A DNA stretch of 64,000 bases from Ancylobacter sp. IITR112 (GTDB lineage Bacteria > Pseudomonadota > Alphaproteobacteria > Rhizobiales > Xanthobacteraceae): assembly GCF_041415945.1 (NCBI RefSeq), contig NZ_JBGCUS010000001.1:2790001-2854000 (forward strand), written 5' to 3'. Numbering within the stretch: position 1 is the first letter of the stretch; each line of letters opens with the position of its first letter. The position numbers and the translations under genes were made by a program. Shown here one piece after another: positions 20,897 through 29,688 of the stretch. The notes beneath the pieces were generated by a model. It was not told where the DNA came from. It ran no database searches and saw nothing but the letters and a program-made list of their open reading frames with translations.

Positions 20897-21082
20897 TCAG
20901 GCCTCGGCCTTGACCTTCAGCACCTGCCGGCCCTTATACATGCCGGTCTTCAGGTCGAGGTGATGGGGACGGCGAAGCTCGCCCGAATCCTTGTCCTCGA
21001 TATAGGTCGGCTTGGCGAGGGCGTCGGCGGAACGGCGCATGCCGCGACGCGACGGGCTGGTTTTCTTCTTCGGAACTGCCAT
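20897..21082 (-). CDS. rpmF: 50S ribosomal protein L32
   Basis: 61-residue large-subunit protein: [20 protein letters not shown] at the start and [20 protein letters not shown] at the end. The zinc-binding cysteines found in some L32 proteins are absent, so this is the zinc-independent form common in alphaproteobacteria. An AGGAGA ribosome site precedes it. It lies downstream of mtgA on the same strand with a 151-base gap. Confidence 0.97.
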   Translation of the reverse strand: MAVPKKKTSPSRRGMRRSADALAKPTYIEDKDSGELRRPHHLDLKTGMYKGRQVLKVKAEA

Positions 21083-21233
21083 GGTCTTCTCCTGTCCCGG
21101 CCTGGCTCACGCCCAGTCGGAAGGGCCGCGCCGGATGGTGCGTAATTCGAGTGGCGGCTTATACAGACTCATAGGCGCGAGCGAAAGGGGCTGACGCAAT
21201 TCTGTCGCAGGCTTCGCGCACGGCGGCGGCTCG

Positions 21234-21902
21234 TCACAGGCAGGATGTCAGTTCCGCCCCCTCGCGCGGAATGCGGGCCTGAAGATTGCCCGCCAGCCGG
21301 TTCAGCCCCCGCCCGGGCTTGCCGGCGTCGCGCCGGTGCGGATTGGGCAGCATCACAGCCAGCAGGGCCGCCTGCCGGGAGCTGAGATCGCGGGCGGAGC
21401 GCCCGAAGGCCCGCTGCGCGCCCGCCTCGACGCCGAATTCGCCGTCCGGTCCCCATTCGGCGATGTTGAGATAGATTTCGAGCTGGCGCTGCTTCGACAT
21501 CACCAGGTTGAGATACAGCGCCAGCGGCAGCTCCAGCCCCTTGCGGATGACGCTGCGGCCGTTCCACAGGAACAGGTTCTTGGCGAGCTGCATGGTGATG
21601 GTGGAGGCGCCGCGGGGCGCGTTCAGCCCGTCCGATTCGTCGATCACCCCCTGCAACTCCACCATGTCGATGCCGGAATGGGTGCAGAAGCGCGCATCCT
21701 CCGAGGCCAGTACCGAGCGGACCAGGTTGGGCGAGATGTCGGCGAAGGGCAGCCAGACGCGCTCCACCCTCTGGCCGGAGAGCCAGCGGCCCAGCATCAG
21801 CGTCGATGGCGCCGGCAGCACATTATAGAGCAGCCCGAGCACAAGCGGCGTCGCGACCACCACCAGCGCGATCTTCCACACCCAGCTCCACACCCGACCC
21901 AT
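21234..21902 (-). CDS. mtgA: Monofunctional biosynthetic peptidoglycan transglycosylase
   Basis: Polymerises lipid II into glycan strands without a transpeptidase domain. The 222-residue protein has an N-terminal membrane anchor (WKIALVVVATPLVLGLL, about 9-27) and a GT51 domain with the catalytic glutamate in VLASEDARFCTHSGID (E69), GASTITMQLAKNLFLW and EIYLNIAEWG. The C-terminus LSSRQAALLAVMLPNPHR is standard. The start is ATG at 21900-21902 with GGGGAGAG upstream; the longer frame is Arg-rich and overlaps the neighbour's promoter. Confidence 0.95.
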   Translation of the reverse strand: MGRVWSWVWKIALVVVATPLVLGLLYNVLPAPSTLMLGRWLSGQRVERVWLPFADISPNLVRSVLASEDARFCTHSGIDMVELQGVIDESDGLNAPRGASTITMQLAKNLFLWNGRSVIRKGLELPLALYLNLVMSKQRQLEIYLNIAEWGPDGEFGVEAGAQRAFGRSARDLSSRQAALLAVMLPNPHRRDAGKPGRGLNRLAGNLQARIPREGAELTSCL

Positions 21903-22044
21903 GCTCTCTCCCCGACCCCGCCAGTCTAGCCGCCCGGCCACCGGCGGTCGACCGGACCCGCGATGCGGCCATCGCCTCGCTTGACCGCGCCGCCCGGCTC
22001 GGGCACGCAACGCACATCCCCTCTCGCGCGATCCCTCGGTCCCG

Positions 22045-22983
22045 ATGCCCGCCACCGACAGCCGCCCCGCCCTGCCGCTTGCCCTCGCCCGCACCGCGGA
22101 GGCCGTCGCCGCCTATCTCGACGGCGCCATCACCCGCGCCGGCGCGCCCGGCGAGCGGCTGGCGGCGGCGATGCGGCATGCCACATTGGCTGGCGGCAAG
22201 CGGCTGCGTCCGTTCCTGGTCATCGAATCGGCGGCGCTGTTCGGCGTCGCGCCCGCGCAGGCGCTGCCGGCGGCGGCGGCGCTGGAGTGTCTCCATTGCT
22301 ACTCGCTGGTGCATGATGACCTGCCCGCCATGGACAATGACGACATGCGGCGCGGCCGGCCGACCGTGCACCGCGCCTATGATGAGGCGACGGCGATTCT
22401 CGCCGGTGACGGGCTGCTGACCCTTGCCTTCGAAATACTCGCCTCCGGGGGAGAGGACACCGACCCTACCATTCGGCTCGCGCTGGTCGCCAGCCTGGCC
22501 CGCGCGGCCGGTGTCGCCGGCATGATCGGCGGGCAGATGCTCGACCTCGCCGCCGAGGGGCGATTCGCGCAAGGGCCGCTCCACCGCGTGCCGCTCGACC
22601 TGCCGGCCGATTCCATCATCGAGCTGCAGGCGATGAAAACGGGCGCGCTGCTGCGCCACGCCTGCGAAGCGGGAGCGCTGCTCGGCCGGGCGAGCGCTTC
22701 GGAGCGGGCTAGCCTCGAACGCTACGCCCGCGCGGTCGGCCGCGCCTTCCAGATCGCCGACGACCTGCTCGATGTCGAGGGCGAGGCGGGGCTGGTGGGC
22801 AAGGCAGTGGGCAAGGACGCCGCCGCCGGCAAGGCCACGCTGGTCGGCAAGCTCGGCGTCGAGGGCGCCCGGGCGGAGCTCGCCCGGCTGGTGGAGGAGG
22901 CCGAAACCGCCCTCGCCGGCTTTGGCAGCGCAGCCACACTTCTGAAAGAAGCGGCGCATTTCGTCGCCGATCGCCGCAATTAG
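22045..22983 (+). CDS. ispA: Polyprenyl synthetase (farnesyl/geranylgeranyl diphosphate synthase)
   Basis: Adds isopentenyl diphosphate units to an allylic diphosphate. The 312 residues contain GGKRLRPFLVIESA, the first Asp-rich motif HDDLPAMDNDDMRRGRP (D91-D92...D97) and the second one in FQIADDLLDVEG. A CxxC-like histidine/cysteine/tyrosine patch (ECLHCYSLVH) lies just before the first motif. Length and the C4-C5 region fit the IspA group; whether the product is C15 or C20 cannot be fixed by eye. It is divergent from mtgA with 142 bases between. Confidence 0.93.
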   Translation: MPATDSRPALPLALARTAEAVAAYLDGAITRAGAPGERLAAAMRHATLAGGKRLRPFLVIESAALFGVAPAQALPAAAALECLHCYSLVHDDLPAMDNDDMRRGRPTVHRAYDEATAILAGDGLLTLAFEILASGGEDTDPTIRLALVASLARAAGVAGMIGGQMLDLAAEGRFAQGPLHRVPLDLPADSIIELQAMKTGALLRHACEAGALLGRASASERASLERYARAVGRAFQIADDLLDVEGEAGLVGKAVGKDAAAGKATLVGKLGVEGARAELARLVEEAETALAGFGSAATLLKEAAHFVADRRN

Positions 22984-23001
22984 GACTTTCCTCATCTCGA
23001 C

Positions 23002-23026
23002 GGAACGATAAGTTCCGGGCAATGTT
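23002..23026 (+). promoter_or_regulatory. Possible EcfG-type general stress promoter
   Basis: GGAAC at 23002-23006, then 17 bases, then GTT at 23024-23026. The alphaproteobacterial general-stress sigma factor EcfG recognises GGAAC plus about 16-18 bases plus cGTT; the base before GTT here is T. The element also sits in a perfect CGGAAC-GATAA-GTTCCG inverted repeat (23001-23017). It is placed about 55 bases before the next gene's start. Confidence 0.45.
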
Positions 23027-23080
23027 GTACCGAACGAGACCGTCCGCGCCGCGCGACGCGACCGTTTCCTGGAGGTTGAG

Positions 23081-23359
23081 ATGCGTGTCGCCCTGTTCGC
23101 CCTTGCCGCTGTTGTCGCCGGCTCCGCCGTGGTCGCCACGGCCCCTGTCCAGGCGCAGGACAACGGCACCCGCATCATCATCCGCAAGCTGCCGCCGCGC
23201 TCCTATCTCGATCCCGGCCCGGTGGTGAAGCCCGGCACGGCGCGCGACCTCAACTATATCTACGTCGCCCAGCCCGTTTACCCGCAATATGGCGACGACA
23301 GCACCATCACCGGCATCCGCTGGCCGCTGCCGAGCCGTTTCGACCTGCCGGGCTATTGA
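23081..23359 (+). CDS. Small secreted protein of unknown function
   Basis: 92 residues; signal peptide 1-25 (MRVALFALAAVVAGSAVVAT, cleavage near VQAQ). The mature part is short and Pro/Tyr-rich (KLPPRSYLDPGPVVKPGTAR, YIYVAQPVYPQYGDDS) without cysteines or known domains. A TGGAGG ribosome site supports the start. The possible EcfG promoter upstream suggests stress expression. It is followed by a strong terminator, so it is a single-gene unit. I do not recognise a named family. Confidence 0.75.
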   Translation: MRVALFALAAVVAGSAVVATAPVQAQDNGTRIIIRKLPPRSYLDPGPVVKPGTARDLNYIYVAQPVYPQYGDDSTITGIRWPLPSRFDLPGY

Positions 23360-23396
23360 TTCGCCCGCCTTTCGCGACGAAACCGTCCAACGCTGT

Positions 23397-23423
23397 CGAA
23401 GCCCGGCCCGTGCCGGGCTTTTT
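23397..23423 (+). terminator. Rho-independent terminator
   Basis: GCCCGGC at 23401-23407 pairs with GCCGGGC at 23412-23418 around CCGT, followed by TTTTT. It ends the transcript of the 92-residue secreted protein gene. Confidence 0.88.
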
Positions 23424-23444
23424 CATGCAACCGACGGCGCGACA

Positions 23445-23475
23445 GAAAAAAGCCCGGCGTCAGCCGGGCTTTTCT
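23445..23475. terminator. Bidirectional terminator after leuB
   Basis: AAAAAAGCCCGGC-GTCA-GCCGGGCTTTTCTT: a perfect seven-base GC stem with an A tract on one side and a T tract on the other. On the minus strand it terminates leuB; on the plus strand it backs up the terminator 20 bases earlier. The two stems share the same sequence. Confidence 0.9.
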
Positions 23476-23498
23476 TATCGCGGGATGTCGCGGGCGGT

Positions 23499-24608
23499 TC
23501 AGGCCGCCTTGTCGAGCTCGGCGAGAATGGCGTCGCCCATGCCGGACGTGCCGACGCGGGTCTTGCCCTCGGAATAGATGTCGGCGGTGCGCACGCCGCC
23601 CGCCAGCACCCCGGCGATCGCCGCCTCGATGCGGTTGGCCGCGTCCAATTCGCCGAAGGAGTAGCGCAGCGCCATGGCCAGCGAGCCGATCATGGCGATC
23701 GGGTTGGCGATGCCCTTGCCGGCGATATCAGGGGCGGCGCCGTGCACCGGCTCATAGAGCGCGCGGCGGCGGCCGGAAACTTCTTCCACTCCACCGAGCG
23801 AGGCGGAGGGCAGCATGCCGAGCGAGCCGGTGAGCATCGCCGCCACGTCGGAGAGGATATCGCCAAAGAGGTTGTCAGTGACGATGACATCGAACTGCTT
23901 GGGCGCGCGCACCAATTGCATGCCGCAGGAATCGGCCAGTTGGTGCTCCAGATCGACATCCTCGTAGCTGGAGCCGTGCACCTCGCTCACCACCTGCTTC
24001 CACAGCAGGCCGGTCTTCATCACATTGTGCTTTTCCGTCGACACCACCTTGTTGCGGCGGGTGCGGGCCAGCTCGAAGGCGACGCGGGCGATGCGCTCGA
24101 TCTCGTAGGATTCATACACCTGGGTGTCGATGGCGCGCTTCTGGCCGTCACTGAGATCGGTGATGGTCTTCGGCTCGCCGAAATAGACGCCGCCGGTCAG
24201 CTCGCGCACGATCAGCACGTCGAGCCCTTCGACCAGATCGCGCTTCAGGCTGGAGGCGTCGGCGAGCGCGGGATAGCAGACGGCGGGGCGCAGATTGGCG
24301 AAAAGCTGCAGATCCTTGCGCAGGCGCAGGAGTCCCGCTTCCGGCCGGTCCTCATAAGGCACATTGGCCCATTTGCTGCCGCCCACCGCGCCGAGAAGAA
24401 TGGCATCGGCGGCAAAGGCCTTGGCCATCGCCTCTTCGGAAATCGGCTGACCGCAGGAATCATAGGCAGCCCCGCCGACGAGATCCTCCTCGATGGCGAA
24501 GGAAGCGACGCCGCGCCGGTCGAGCCAGTCAATGACCCGCTTCACCTCGGCCATCACTTCGACGCCGATACCGTCGCCGGGAAGAAGCAGGAGCTTGTGG
24601 GTCGCCAT
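23499..24608 (-). CDS. leuB: 3-isopropylmalate dehydrogenase
   Basis: NAD-dependent oxidative decarboxylation of 3-isopropylmalate, third step of leucine synthesis. The 369-residue protein has [20 protein letters not shown] at the N-terminus, the substrate loop [21 protein letters not shown], the catalytic lysine region [11 protein letters not shown], and the NAD-site motif [20 protein letters not shown]. The start at 24606-24608 is preceded by GAGGAAACC. The other leucine genes leuC and leuD are 4-6 kb away in a separate unit. Confidence 0.97.
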   Translation of the reverse strand: MATHKLLLLPGDGIGVEVMAEVKRVIDWLDRRGVASFAIEEDLVGGAAYDSCGQPISEEAMAKAFAADAILLGAVGGSKWANVPYEDRPEAGLLRLRKDLQLFANLRPAVCYPALADASSLKRDLVEGLDVLIVRELTGGVYFGEPKTITDLSDGQKRAIDTQVYESYEIERIARVAFELARTRRNKVVSTEKHNVMKTGLLWKQVVSEVHGSSYEDVDLEHQLADSCGMQLVRAPKQFDVIVTDNLFGDILSDVAAMLTGSLGMLPSASLGGVEEVSGRRRALYEPVHGAAPDIAGKGIANPIAMIGSLAMALRYSFGELDAANRIEAAIAGVLAGGVRTADIYSEGKTRVGTSGMGDAILAELDKAA

Positions 24609-24733
24609 GGTTTCCTCGCATTCGCCTGTGGCGCGCGCGCTCGGGCGCGGGCGAAGCGTTGCTAATCGCTTAGCCTGACGCTGGCAAGACAGGTGCCGGC
24701 CAGACGCGCCACAGCCCGCGTCGCGGGCGAAAG

Positions 24734-24764
24734 AAAAAGCCGCCGGCGCGACACGCCGACGGCT
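24734..24764 (-). terminator. Rho-independent terminator after GMC oxidoreductase
   Basis: Read on the minus strand, AGCCGTCGGCG pairs with CGCCGGCGGCT (one G-T wobble) around TGTCG and is followed by TTTTTC. It lies 86 bases after the GMC stop codon. Confidence 0.85.
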
Positions 24765-24849
24765 GAGTGAGACGAGTATAGGCGTCACCCACGGGTGGTG
24801 GCCGGAGGGCATTCCGGCATGACACTTACGGCTGGCGCGCGCGATCGGA

Positions 24850-26421
24850 TCAGATCGTCTTGCGCGACATTTCCCCGGCGATGAAGTCCGCCTGCCTGAG
24901 CGCCAGCGCCACGATGGTCAGCGTCGGGTTCTCCGCGCCGCCGGTGGTGAACTGACTGCCGTCGGAGATGAACAGGTTGGGGATGTCGTGCGTCTGACCG
25001 TGCTTGTTCACCACGCCGTCGCGCGGCTTCTCGCTCATCCGGTTGGTGCCGAGATTGTGGGTCGAGGGGTAAGGCGGCGTCGGGAAGGTACGCACTGCGC
25101 CCACCGAATCGTAGATCGCCGCGCCACGGCTATAGGCGTGGTTGCGCATCGCGACATCATTGGGGTGATCGTCGAAATGCACATTGGCCACCGGCAGGCC
25201 GTACTGGTCCTTCACATCGGTATTGAGGGTGACGCGGTTGGTCTCCTGCGGCATGTCCTCGCCGACGATCCACAACCCGGCCATGTTGACATAGCCGTCC
25301 ATGGCGGAGGTGAAGGAGCGCCCCCAGCCGCCGGGATCGAGGAAGGCGGCCATGAAGGGCACGCCGAGCGACAGCGTCTCCATCTCATAGCCGCCGGCGA
25401 AGCCGCGCTTGGTGTCGTTCCGGGCCTCGTCGCGCACGATTCCGGCCATGGTGGTGCCGCGATACATGTGCACCGGCTTCTCGAAGATGCCGTAGACCGA
25501 ACCCGTCATGTGGCGCATGTAGTTACGCCCCACCTGCCCCGAGGAATTGGCGAGGCCGTCCGGGAACATGGCGCTGGCGGAATTGAGCAGCAGGCGCGGG
25601 CTCTCGATGGAGTTCCCGGCCACCGCGACGATGCGTGCCTTCTGGCGCTGGGTCTTGCCGTCCTTGTCGACATAGACCACGCCCGTCACCTTGCCCGAAG
25701 CATCGTGCTCGATCTTCTGCACCATGCTTTGCGGGCGCACTTCCAGATTGCCGGTTTCCTCGCCGCGCGGAATCTCGGCGATCAGCGTCGACCATTTCGC
25801 GCCCGACTTGCAGCCCTGGAAGCAGAAGCCGATCTGCTGGCAGGAGCCCCGGTCCGCGCGCGGCTCGCTGTTGATCGCCATCCGGCCGGTCGAGACCTCC
25901 TGGTAACCGATCTTCTTCGCCCCGGCCTCGAACACCTTGAAGTTGTTGTTGCCGGGCAGGCCGGGAATGCCGTTGGTGCGGGTCACGCCCATGCGGTCCT
26001 CGGCCTTGGCGTACCACGGTTCCATCTCGGCCAGCGTGATCGGCCAGTCGAGCAGGTTGGCGCCGTCAATGTCGCCATAGGTGGTGCGGGTCTTGAACTC
26101 GTGTTCCTGGAAGCGCAGCGACGCGCCAGCCCAGTGCACCGAGGAGCCGCCGACCGCCTTGACGATCCAGGCCGGGAGATTGGGAAAGTTCTTGTGCACC
26201 CGCCACGAGCCGGACGTGGTGCGCATGTCTTTCCAGGCGAGCTGGGCGAAGCTCTCCCACTCGTTGTTGACGAAGTCTTCCATGTTGTGGCGCTGGCCGG
26301 CTTCAAGGATCACCACCTTGATGCCCTTGAGCGCCAGCTCGGTGCCGAGCGTGCCGCCGCCGGCGCCGGAGCCGACGATGACGACGACGGAATCATCATT
26401 CAGATCGAAGGGTGCGGACAT
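24850..26421 (-). CDS. GMC-family FAD oxidoreductase (dehydrogenase large subunit)
   Basis: Flavoprotein of 523 residues resembling the large subunit of gluconate 2-dehydrogenase and related membrane-bound polyol or sugar dehydrogenases. FAD motif [15 protein letters not shown] (12-26); flavin-site glycines in [12 protein letters not shown]; a Cys-rich patch [19 protein letters not shown]; and C-terminal [12 protein letters not shown] with the catalytic His plus [14 protein letters not shown]. It has no signal peptide, but its upstream partner (15 bases away) carries a Tat signal, so it may be exported as a passenger. No cytochrome c subunit follows; a terminator stands downstream. Substrate unknown. 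Confidence 0.88.
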   Translation of the reverse strand: MSAPFDLNDDSVVVIVGSGAGGGTLGTELALKGIKVVILEAGQRHNMEDFVNNEWESFAQLAWKDMRTTSGSWRVHKNFPNLPAWIVKAVGGSSVHWAGASLRFQEHEFKTRTTYGDIDGANLLDWPITLAEMEPWYAKAEDRMGVTRTNGIPGLPGNNNFKVFEAGAKKIGYQEVSTGRMAINSEPRADRGSCQQIGFCFQGCKSGAKWSTLIAEIPRGEETGNLEVRPQSMVQKIEHDASGKVTGVVYVDKDGKTQRQKARIVAVAGNSIESPRLLLNSASAMFPDGLANSSGQVGRNYMRHMTGSVYGIFEKPVHMYRGTTMAGIVRDEARNDTKRGFAGGYEMETLSLGVPFMAAFLDPGGWGRSFTSAMDGYVNMAGLWIVGEDMPQETNRVTLNTDVKDQYGLPVANVHFDDHPNDVAMRNHAYSRGAAIYDSVGAVRTFPTPPYPSTHNLGTNRMSEKPRDGVVNKHGQTHDIPNLFISDGSQFTTGGAENPTLTIVALALRQADFIAGEMSRKTI

Positions 26422-26436
26422 GGGTTGAGCCTCCCC

Positions 26437-26973
26437 TCACAGCCAGGCGATGTCGTTGAAGCCGCGGTCGATGTAACCGCCCTTGTCGGCCGAGGAGCCC
26501 TCATAGCCGAAGATCGGCCACACCTCCTCCTGGTTGTAGAGGCCGACCACGAGGCCGCCGCGCACCTTCTGGAAGAAGGCGCTGTCCTCGATCTCGCGCA
26601 GCACCGCCACGCGCTGGTCCTCCCAGCCGATATCGGCATAGGCCGTGCCGTATTTGGCCTTGGACAGCGTGTCGAGCGTGACGACACCGTCCTCCACCAG
26701 CGCCTTCAGCGCCGGGTCCTTGGCCGCGTCCGCCTCATAGGGCTTCATGGCGATGGCGTAGAAGCGGTCGGGGATGCGGTCATGCGGGTAGACATCGCGC
26801 GCCATCACGATGAGCGTGCGCATGGTTTCCGGCTTCAGCGCGGTGACTTCAAGCCCCCACGCCTCGCGGGGGTTGAGCACCGCCGCGCCGCTCACCATCA
26901 GCGCGCCGGCGGCGCCGAGGCCGGCGAGCACGGCCCGGCGTGAAGGGCCGCGCCTGTCGATCAGTGTTGGCAT
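26437..26973 (-). CDS. Tat-exported gluconate 2-dehydrogenase subunit 3-like protein
   Basis: 178 residues with a twin-arginine signal (GPSRRAVLAGLGAAGALMVS, ending near residue 40). The mature domain resembles the small subunit 3 family of gluconate 2-dehydrogenase complexes (ETMRTLIVMARDVYPHDRIP, then FFQKVRGGLVVGLYNQEEVW and FGYEGSSADKGGYI). It starts with ATG and a GGGAGGTAAC ribosome site and is immediately upstream of the GMC gene. In known complexes this subunit guides the folded FAD subunit through the Tat pore, which fits the arrangement here. Confidence 0.86.
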   Translation of the reverse strand: MPTLIDRRGPSRRAVLAGLGAAGALMVSGAAVLNPREAWGLEVTALKPETMRTLIVMARDVYPHDRIPDRFYAIAMKPYEADAAKDPALKALVEDGVVTLDTLSKAKYGTAYADIGWEDQRVAVLREIEDSAFFQKVRGGLVVGLYNQEEVWPIFGYEGSSADKGGYIDRGFNDIAWL

Positions 26974-27043
26974 TGTTACCTCCCAGGGTAATTTTATGTA
27001 TTATTGATGTATTCCGCGCCGCTTGGCGTGCCGGCGCGGTCCT

Positions 27044-27439
27044 TCAGCGGTAGCGGCCGTGTTTTTGCAGCACCTCGATCTTGTAACCGTCGGGATCGGT
27101 GACGAAGAAGAACTTGGCCAGCAGCGATCCCTCATGGAAGAATTCCTTGACGGGCTGCGGATTGAGGCCAGCTTGCGTGAAGCGCGCATGCTCCGCTTCA
27201 AGATCATCCACCACGAAGGCGATGTGGCCGTAGCCGTCGCCCAGCGCGTACGGTTCGCTGCGATCGTGATTAATGGTCAGCTCGACCTCGAAATCGGCTT
27301 CCGGGTTGCGCAGATAGACCAGCGTGAAGCCGTCAAAGGGAAGCCGCTGCGCGATCGTCAGCCCGAAGGCCCGCGCGTAGAAATCCACCGAGCGCGCCTC
27401 GTCCAGCACGCGGATCATCGAATGAATGGCCTTCGCCAC
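27044..27439 (-). CDS. VOC-family protein, lactoylglutathione lyase-like
   Basis: 131-residue glyalase-fold protein of two beta-alpha-beta-beta-beta units: HSMIRVLDEARSVDFYARAF (about 5-25) and YGHIAFVVDDLEAEHARFTQ (70-90), ending with FVTDPDGYKIEVLQ. His and Glu candidates for the metal site are present (H6, E52-region, H72, E123). This makes a glyoxalase I (methylglyoxal-glutathione isomerase) plausible and would complement gloB, but the VOC superfamily is diverse. The start is GTG (27437-27439) with GGAGGTACAG upstream. Confidence 0.8.
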   Translation of the reverse strand: MAKAIHSMIRVLDEARSVDFYARAFGLTIAQRLPFDGFTLVYLRNPEADFEVELTINHDRSEPYALGDGYGHIAFVVDDLEAEHARFTQAGLNPQPVKEFFHEGSLLAKFFFVTDPDGYKIEVLQKHGRYR

Positions 27440-27579
27440 CTGTACCTCCGACCTTGAACCTCATTCGGCGACGCAGATCGCCTTGACGAGGATGCTAGGC
27501 CGCAGAGGGACCGGCAGGTGGTAGATAGCTAACACATCACCACGATGTGCATTGCCGGGCGGCGCAACGCGCGCGCCGC

Positions 27580-27921
27580 CTATTCGGCCGCGTGGAGATG
27601 CACCCGCGAGCTCTCGCAGAGATAGCGCTCATGCGCGGCGGCGGGGGCGATCTTGGCCGGGCGCAGCTCGGTGAGATAGATCAGACAGGAGCAGCGCAGC
27701 AGCGAGGCGAAGTTGCGCACCTCCCCGTGCAGGTCCAGCACCTCGTCATGCAGCTTGGTGACGAATTTGCCGAGACTCATGCCCTGATGGGCGGCGACCT
27801 CTTCCAGCACGGTCCAGAACGCGGCTTCGAGCCGAATCGAGGTCGAATGACCGCCAATGCGCACCGAGCGCGTCTGGCTGTCATAGGTTTCGGGCGCCTG
27901 GCCGGCGAAGATGTGGCACAT
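27580..27921 (-). CDS. Ribbon-helix-helix domain protein
   Basis: 113 residues. The centre reads RSVRIGGHSTSIRLEAAFWT followed by GMSLGKFVTKLHDEV, the pattern of the RHH_4 family: a basic beta strand and two helices. The tail contains CSCLIYLTELRP and is not obviously structural. Such proteins dimerise and bind DNA or act as antitoxin-like regulators, but no toxin gene is adjacent, so a standalone regulator is more likely. A possible GGGAGACGCTCC purine-rich site lies before ATG. Confidence 0.8.
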   Translation of the reverse strand: MCHIFAGQAPETYDSQTRSVRIGGHSTSIRLEAAFWTVLEEVAAHQGMSLGKFVTKLHDEVLDLHGEVRNFASLLRCSCLIYLTELRPAKIAPAAAHERYLCESSRVHLHAAE

Positions 27922-28029
27922 GGAGCGTCTCCCGGGGTGTTCTCGTTTTGAACGATTCCATCCCGAGACGCGGGCGCTGTAAAGCGAAAAGGCTTTGAGG
28001 CTTGACCGAGGCTTGGTTGGAGTTCCGGC

Positions 28030-28416
28030 TCAGCCCTGCCGGCGCGCCGTCACCTCGATCTCGATCTTCATCTCGGGCTGCAGCAGGCCGGCGACGATAA
28101 GCGTCGCCGCCGGACGCGCCTTGGCGAAGTACTGGCCGAAGATCGGGAACACGCTGTCGGCATATTCCGCCCGGGTCACGATGTAGCGCACGCGCACCAC
28201 ATCATCGAGGCTGGCGCCCGCCTCAGCCAGCGCAGCGGCGATGTTGCGGAAGCAGCCATGGGTCTGCGCCACCAGATCCTCCGGCAGCTCCATGGCGGCA
28301 TAATCATAGCCGGTGGTGCCGGAGACGAAGATGTCGTTCCCATCCACCACCGCACGGGAATAGCCCGCCGCCGCCTCGAAGGCGGAGCCGGAGGAGATGC
28401 GGCGACGCTCGGTCAT
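28030..28416 (-). CDS. RidA/YjgF-family protein
   Basis: 128 residues of the Rid superfamily: DIFVSGTTGYDYAAMELPED, QTHGCFRNIAAALAEAGASL and DVVRVRYIVTRAEYADSVFP, ending ARPAATLIVAGLLQPEMKIE. RidA proteins deaminate reactive enamine/imine intermediates; the arginine needed for this lies in the ARPAAT segment. The GTTGYD variant indicates a Rid subgroup distinct from archetypal RidA, so activity is uncertain. AGGAGG precedes the start. It follows leuD on the same strand after 42 bases. Confidence 0.88.
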   Translation of the reverse strand: MTERRRISSGSAFEAAAGYSRAVVDGNDIFVSGTTGYDYAAMELPEDLVAQTHGCFRNIAAALAEAGASLDDVVRVRYIVTRAEYADSVFPIFGQYFAKARPAATLIVAGLLQPEMKIEIEVTARRQG

Positions 28417-28458
28417 TCACAACCTCCTGGGCGCTGCACCGCAGCGGCGCCGTAACAC

Positions 28459-29064
28459 TCACGCCCAGGGGCGCTCCGCGCTCAGCTTTTCCTCATAGGA
28501 CGCGATCTTGTCTGCCTTCACCTGGGTGAGGCCGATATCGTCCAGCCCATTGAGCAGGCAATGCTTGCGGAACGGGTCGATGTCGAAGGAGATCGAGCCG
28601 CCATCGGGGCCGGTGATGGTCTGGCTTTCCAGATCGACCGTGATCTTGGCATTGGCGCCGCGCGCCGCATCGTCGAACAGCGCCGCCAATTGCTCGGGCG
28701 TCACCCGGATCGGCAGAATGCCGTTCTTGAAGCAGTTATTATAGAAGATGTCGGCGAAGGACGTGGAAATCACGCAGCGAATGCCGAAGTCGAGCAGCGC
28801 CCAGGGCGCATGCTCGCGCGAGGAGCCGCAGCCGAAATTATCGCCAGCGATCAGGATCTGCGCGCCCTTGTAGGCCGGCTTGTTGAGCACGAAATCGGGA
28901 TTGTCCGAGCCGTCCTCCTTGTAGCGCAGTTCGGAGAACAGCCCGGTGCCGAGGCCGGTGCGCTTGATCGTCTTCAAATACTGCTTCGGGATGATCATGT
29001 CGGTGTCGACATTGACCAGATGCAGCGGCGCCGCGACGCCGGTCAGGGTGGTGAACTTGTCCAT
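28459..29064 (-). CDS. leuD: 3-isopropylmalate dehydratase small subunit
   Basis: Swivel-domain subunit of isopropylmalate isomerase, pairing with LeuC. The 201 residues begin [20 protein letters not shown] with [19 protein letters not shown], and contain the conserved [16 protein letters not shown] and the NGILPIRV segment. AGGAGAAGTGAG precedes ATG 29062-29064. It is the last clearly linked gene of the leuC-smORF-metallopeptidase-leuD run. Confidence 0.96.
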   Translation of the reverse strand: MDKFTTLTGVAAPLHLVNVDTDMIIPKQYLKTIKRTGLGTGLFSELRYKEDGSDNPDFVLNKPAYKGAQILIAGDNFGCGSSREHAPWALLDFGIRCVISTSFADIFYNNCFKNGILPIRVTPEQLAALFDDAARGANAKITVDLESQTITGPDGGSISFDIDPFRKHCLLNGLDDIGLTQVKADKIASYEEKLSAERPWA

Positions 29065-29120
29065 GTCTCACTTCTCCTGGACGCTCACGCGCCCGTCAAA
29101 TTCAATCCGGGAGCAAGGCG

Positions 29121-29528
29121 CTAGCCCGCCTCCTCCTCGATCCGCTCCATATCCTCGTCCGACAGGCCGAAATGGTGGCCGATCTCGTGCACGAGCACAT
29201 GGGTGACGATGTCGCCCAGCGTCTCCTCATTTTCCGCCCAATAGTCGAGGATCGGGCGGCGATAGAGGAAGATCATGTTGGGCAGCACGCCGGTCGCCAG
29301 TTCGTAGCCCTGCGCCAATCCGATGCCCTGGAACAGGCCGAGCAAATCGAACGGCGTCTCCGCCTCCATCTCCTTCAGCACCTCGTCGGTGGGAAAATCC
29401 TCGACGCGGATGACGAGATTGCCGCACAGGGCGCGGAATTCCTCAGGCAGGCGGGCATAGGCCTCCTCGGCCATCGCCTCCATCTCACCCAGCGACGGCG
29501 CCCCGCGCTTCAGCCAGTCCGCACTCAT
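29121..29528 (-). CDS. Metallopeptidase family protein (zincin-like, DUF1025)
   Basis: 135-residue soluble protein with a C-terminal zinc site VHEIGHHFGLSDEDMERIEE (HExxH plus downstream Asp/Glu). The preceding FLYRRPILDYWAENEETLGD segment is typical of the bacterial minimal metallopeptidase family once called DUF1025. Physiological substrate unknown. It starts four bases after the stop of a 44-residue membrane peptide gene and ends 56 bases before leuD, so it is translated from the leuC-leuD transcript. Confidence 0.88.
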   Translation of the reverse strand: MSADWLKRGAPSLGEMEAMAEEAYARLPEEFRALCGNLVIRVEDFPTDEVLKEMEAETPFDLLGLFQGIGLAQGYELATGVLPNMIFLYRRPILDYWAENEETLGDIVTHVLVHEIGHHFGLSDEDMERIEEEAG

Positions 29529-29532
29529 GGTC

Positions 29533-29667
29533 TCACCGCAGATAGGTCACGAGAAGATAGACGGCGAGCGCGAAGGCAACGACTACGGCCAGACCCCGCC
29601 CGATGCGACGGCCCCACACTTCCGTGGGGTCGTCGGGCGGTGGTTCCCAGAACGGATCGCCCCTCAT
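29533..29667 (-). CDS. 44-residue single-span membrane protein
   Basis: Short frame: MRGDPFWEPPPDDPTEVWGR, then a basic turn and the helix GLAVVVAFALAVYLLVTYL ending in Arg. One transmembrane segment with a Pro/Asp-rich cytosolic head. It starts 21 bases after leuC (stop at 29689) and ends 4 bases before the metallopeptidase start. Tight spacing on both sides and a clean hydrophobic helix argue for a real gene. I do not recognise the family; a membrane adaptor for the metallopeptidase is only a guess. Confidence 0.65.
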   Translation of the reverse strand: MRGDPFWEPPPDDPTEVWGRRIGRGLAVVVAFALAVYLLVTYLR

Positions 29668-29688
29668 CGCGCCGCCCTCCCCGTGCGT

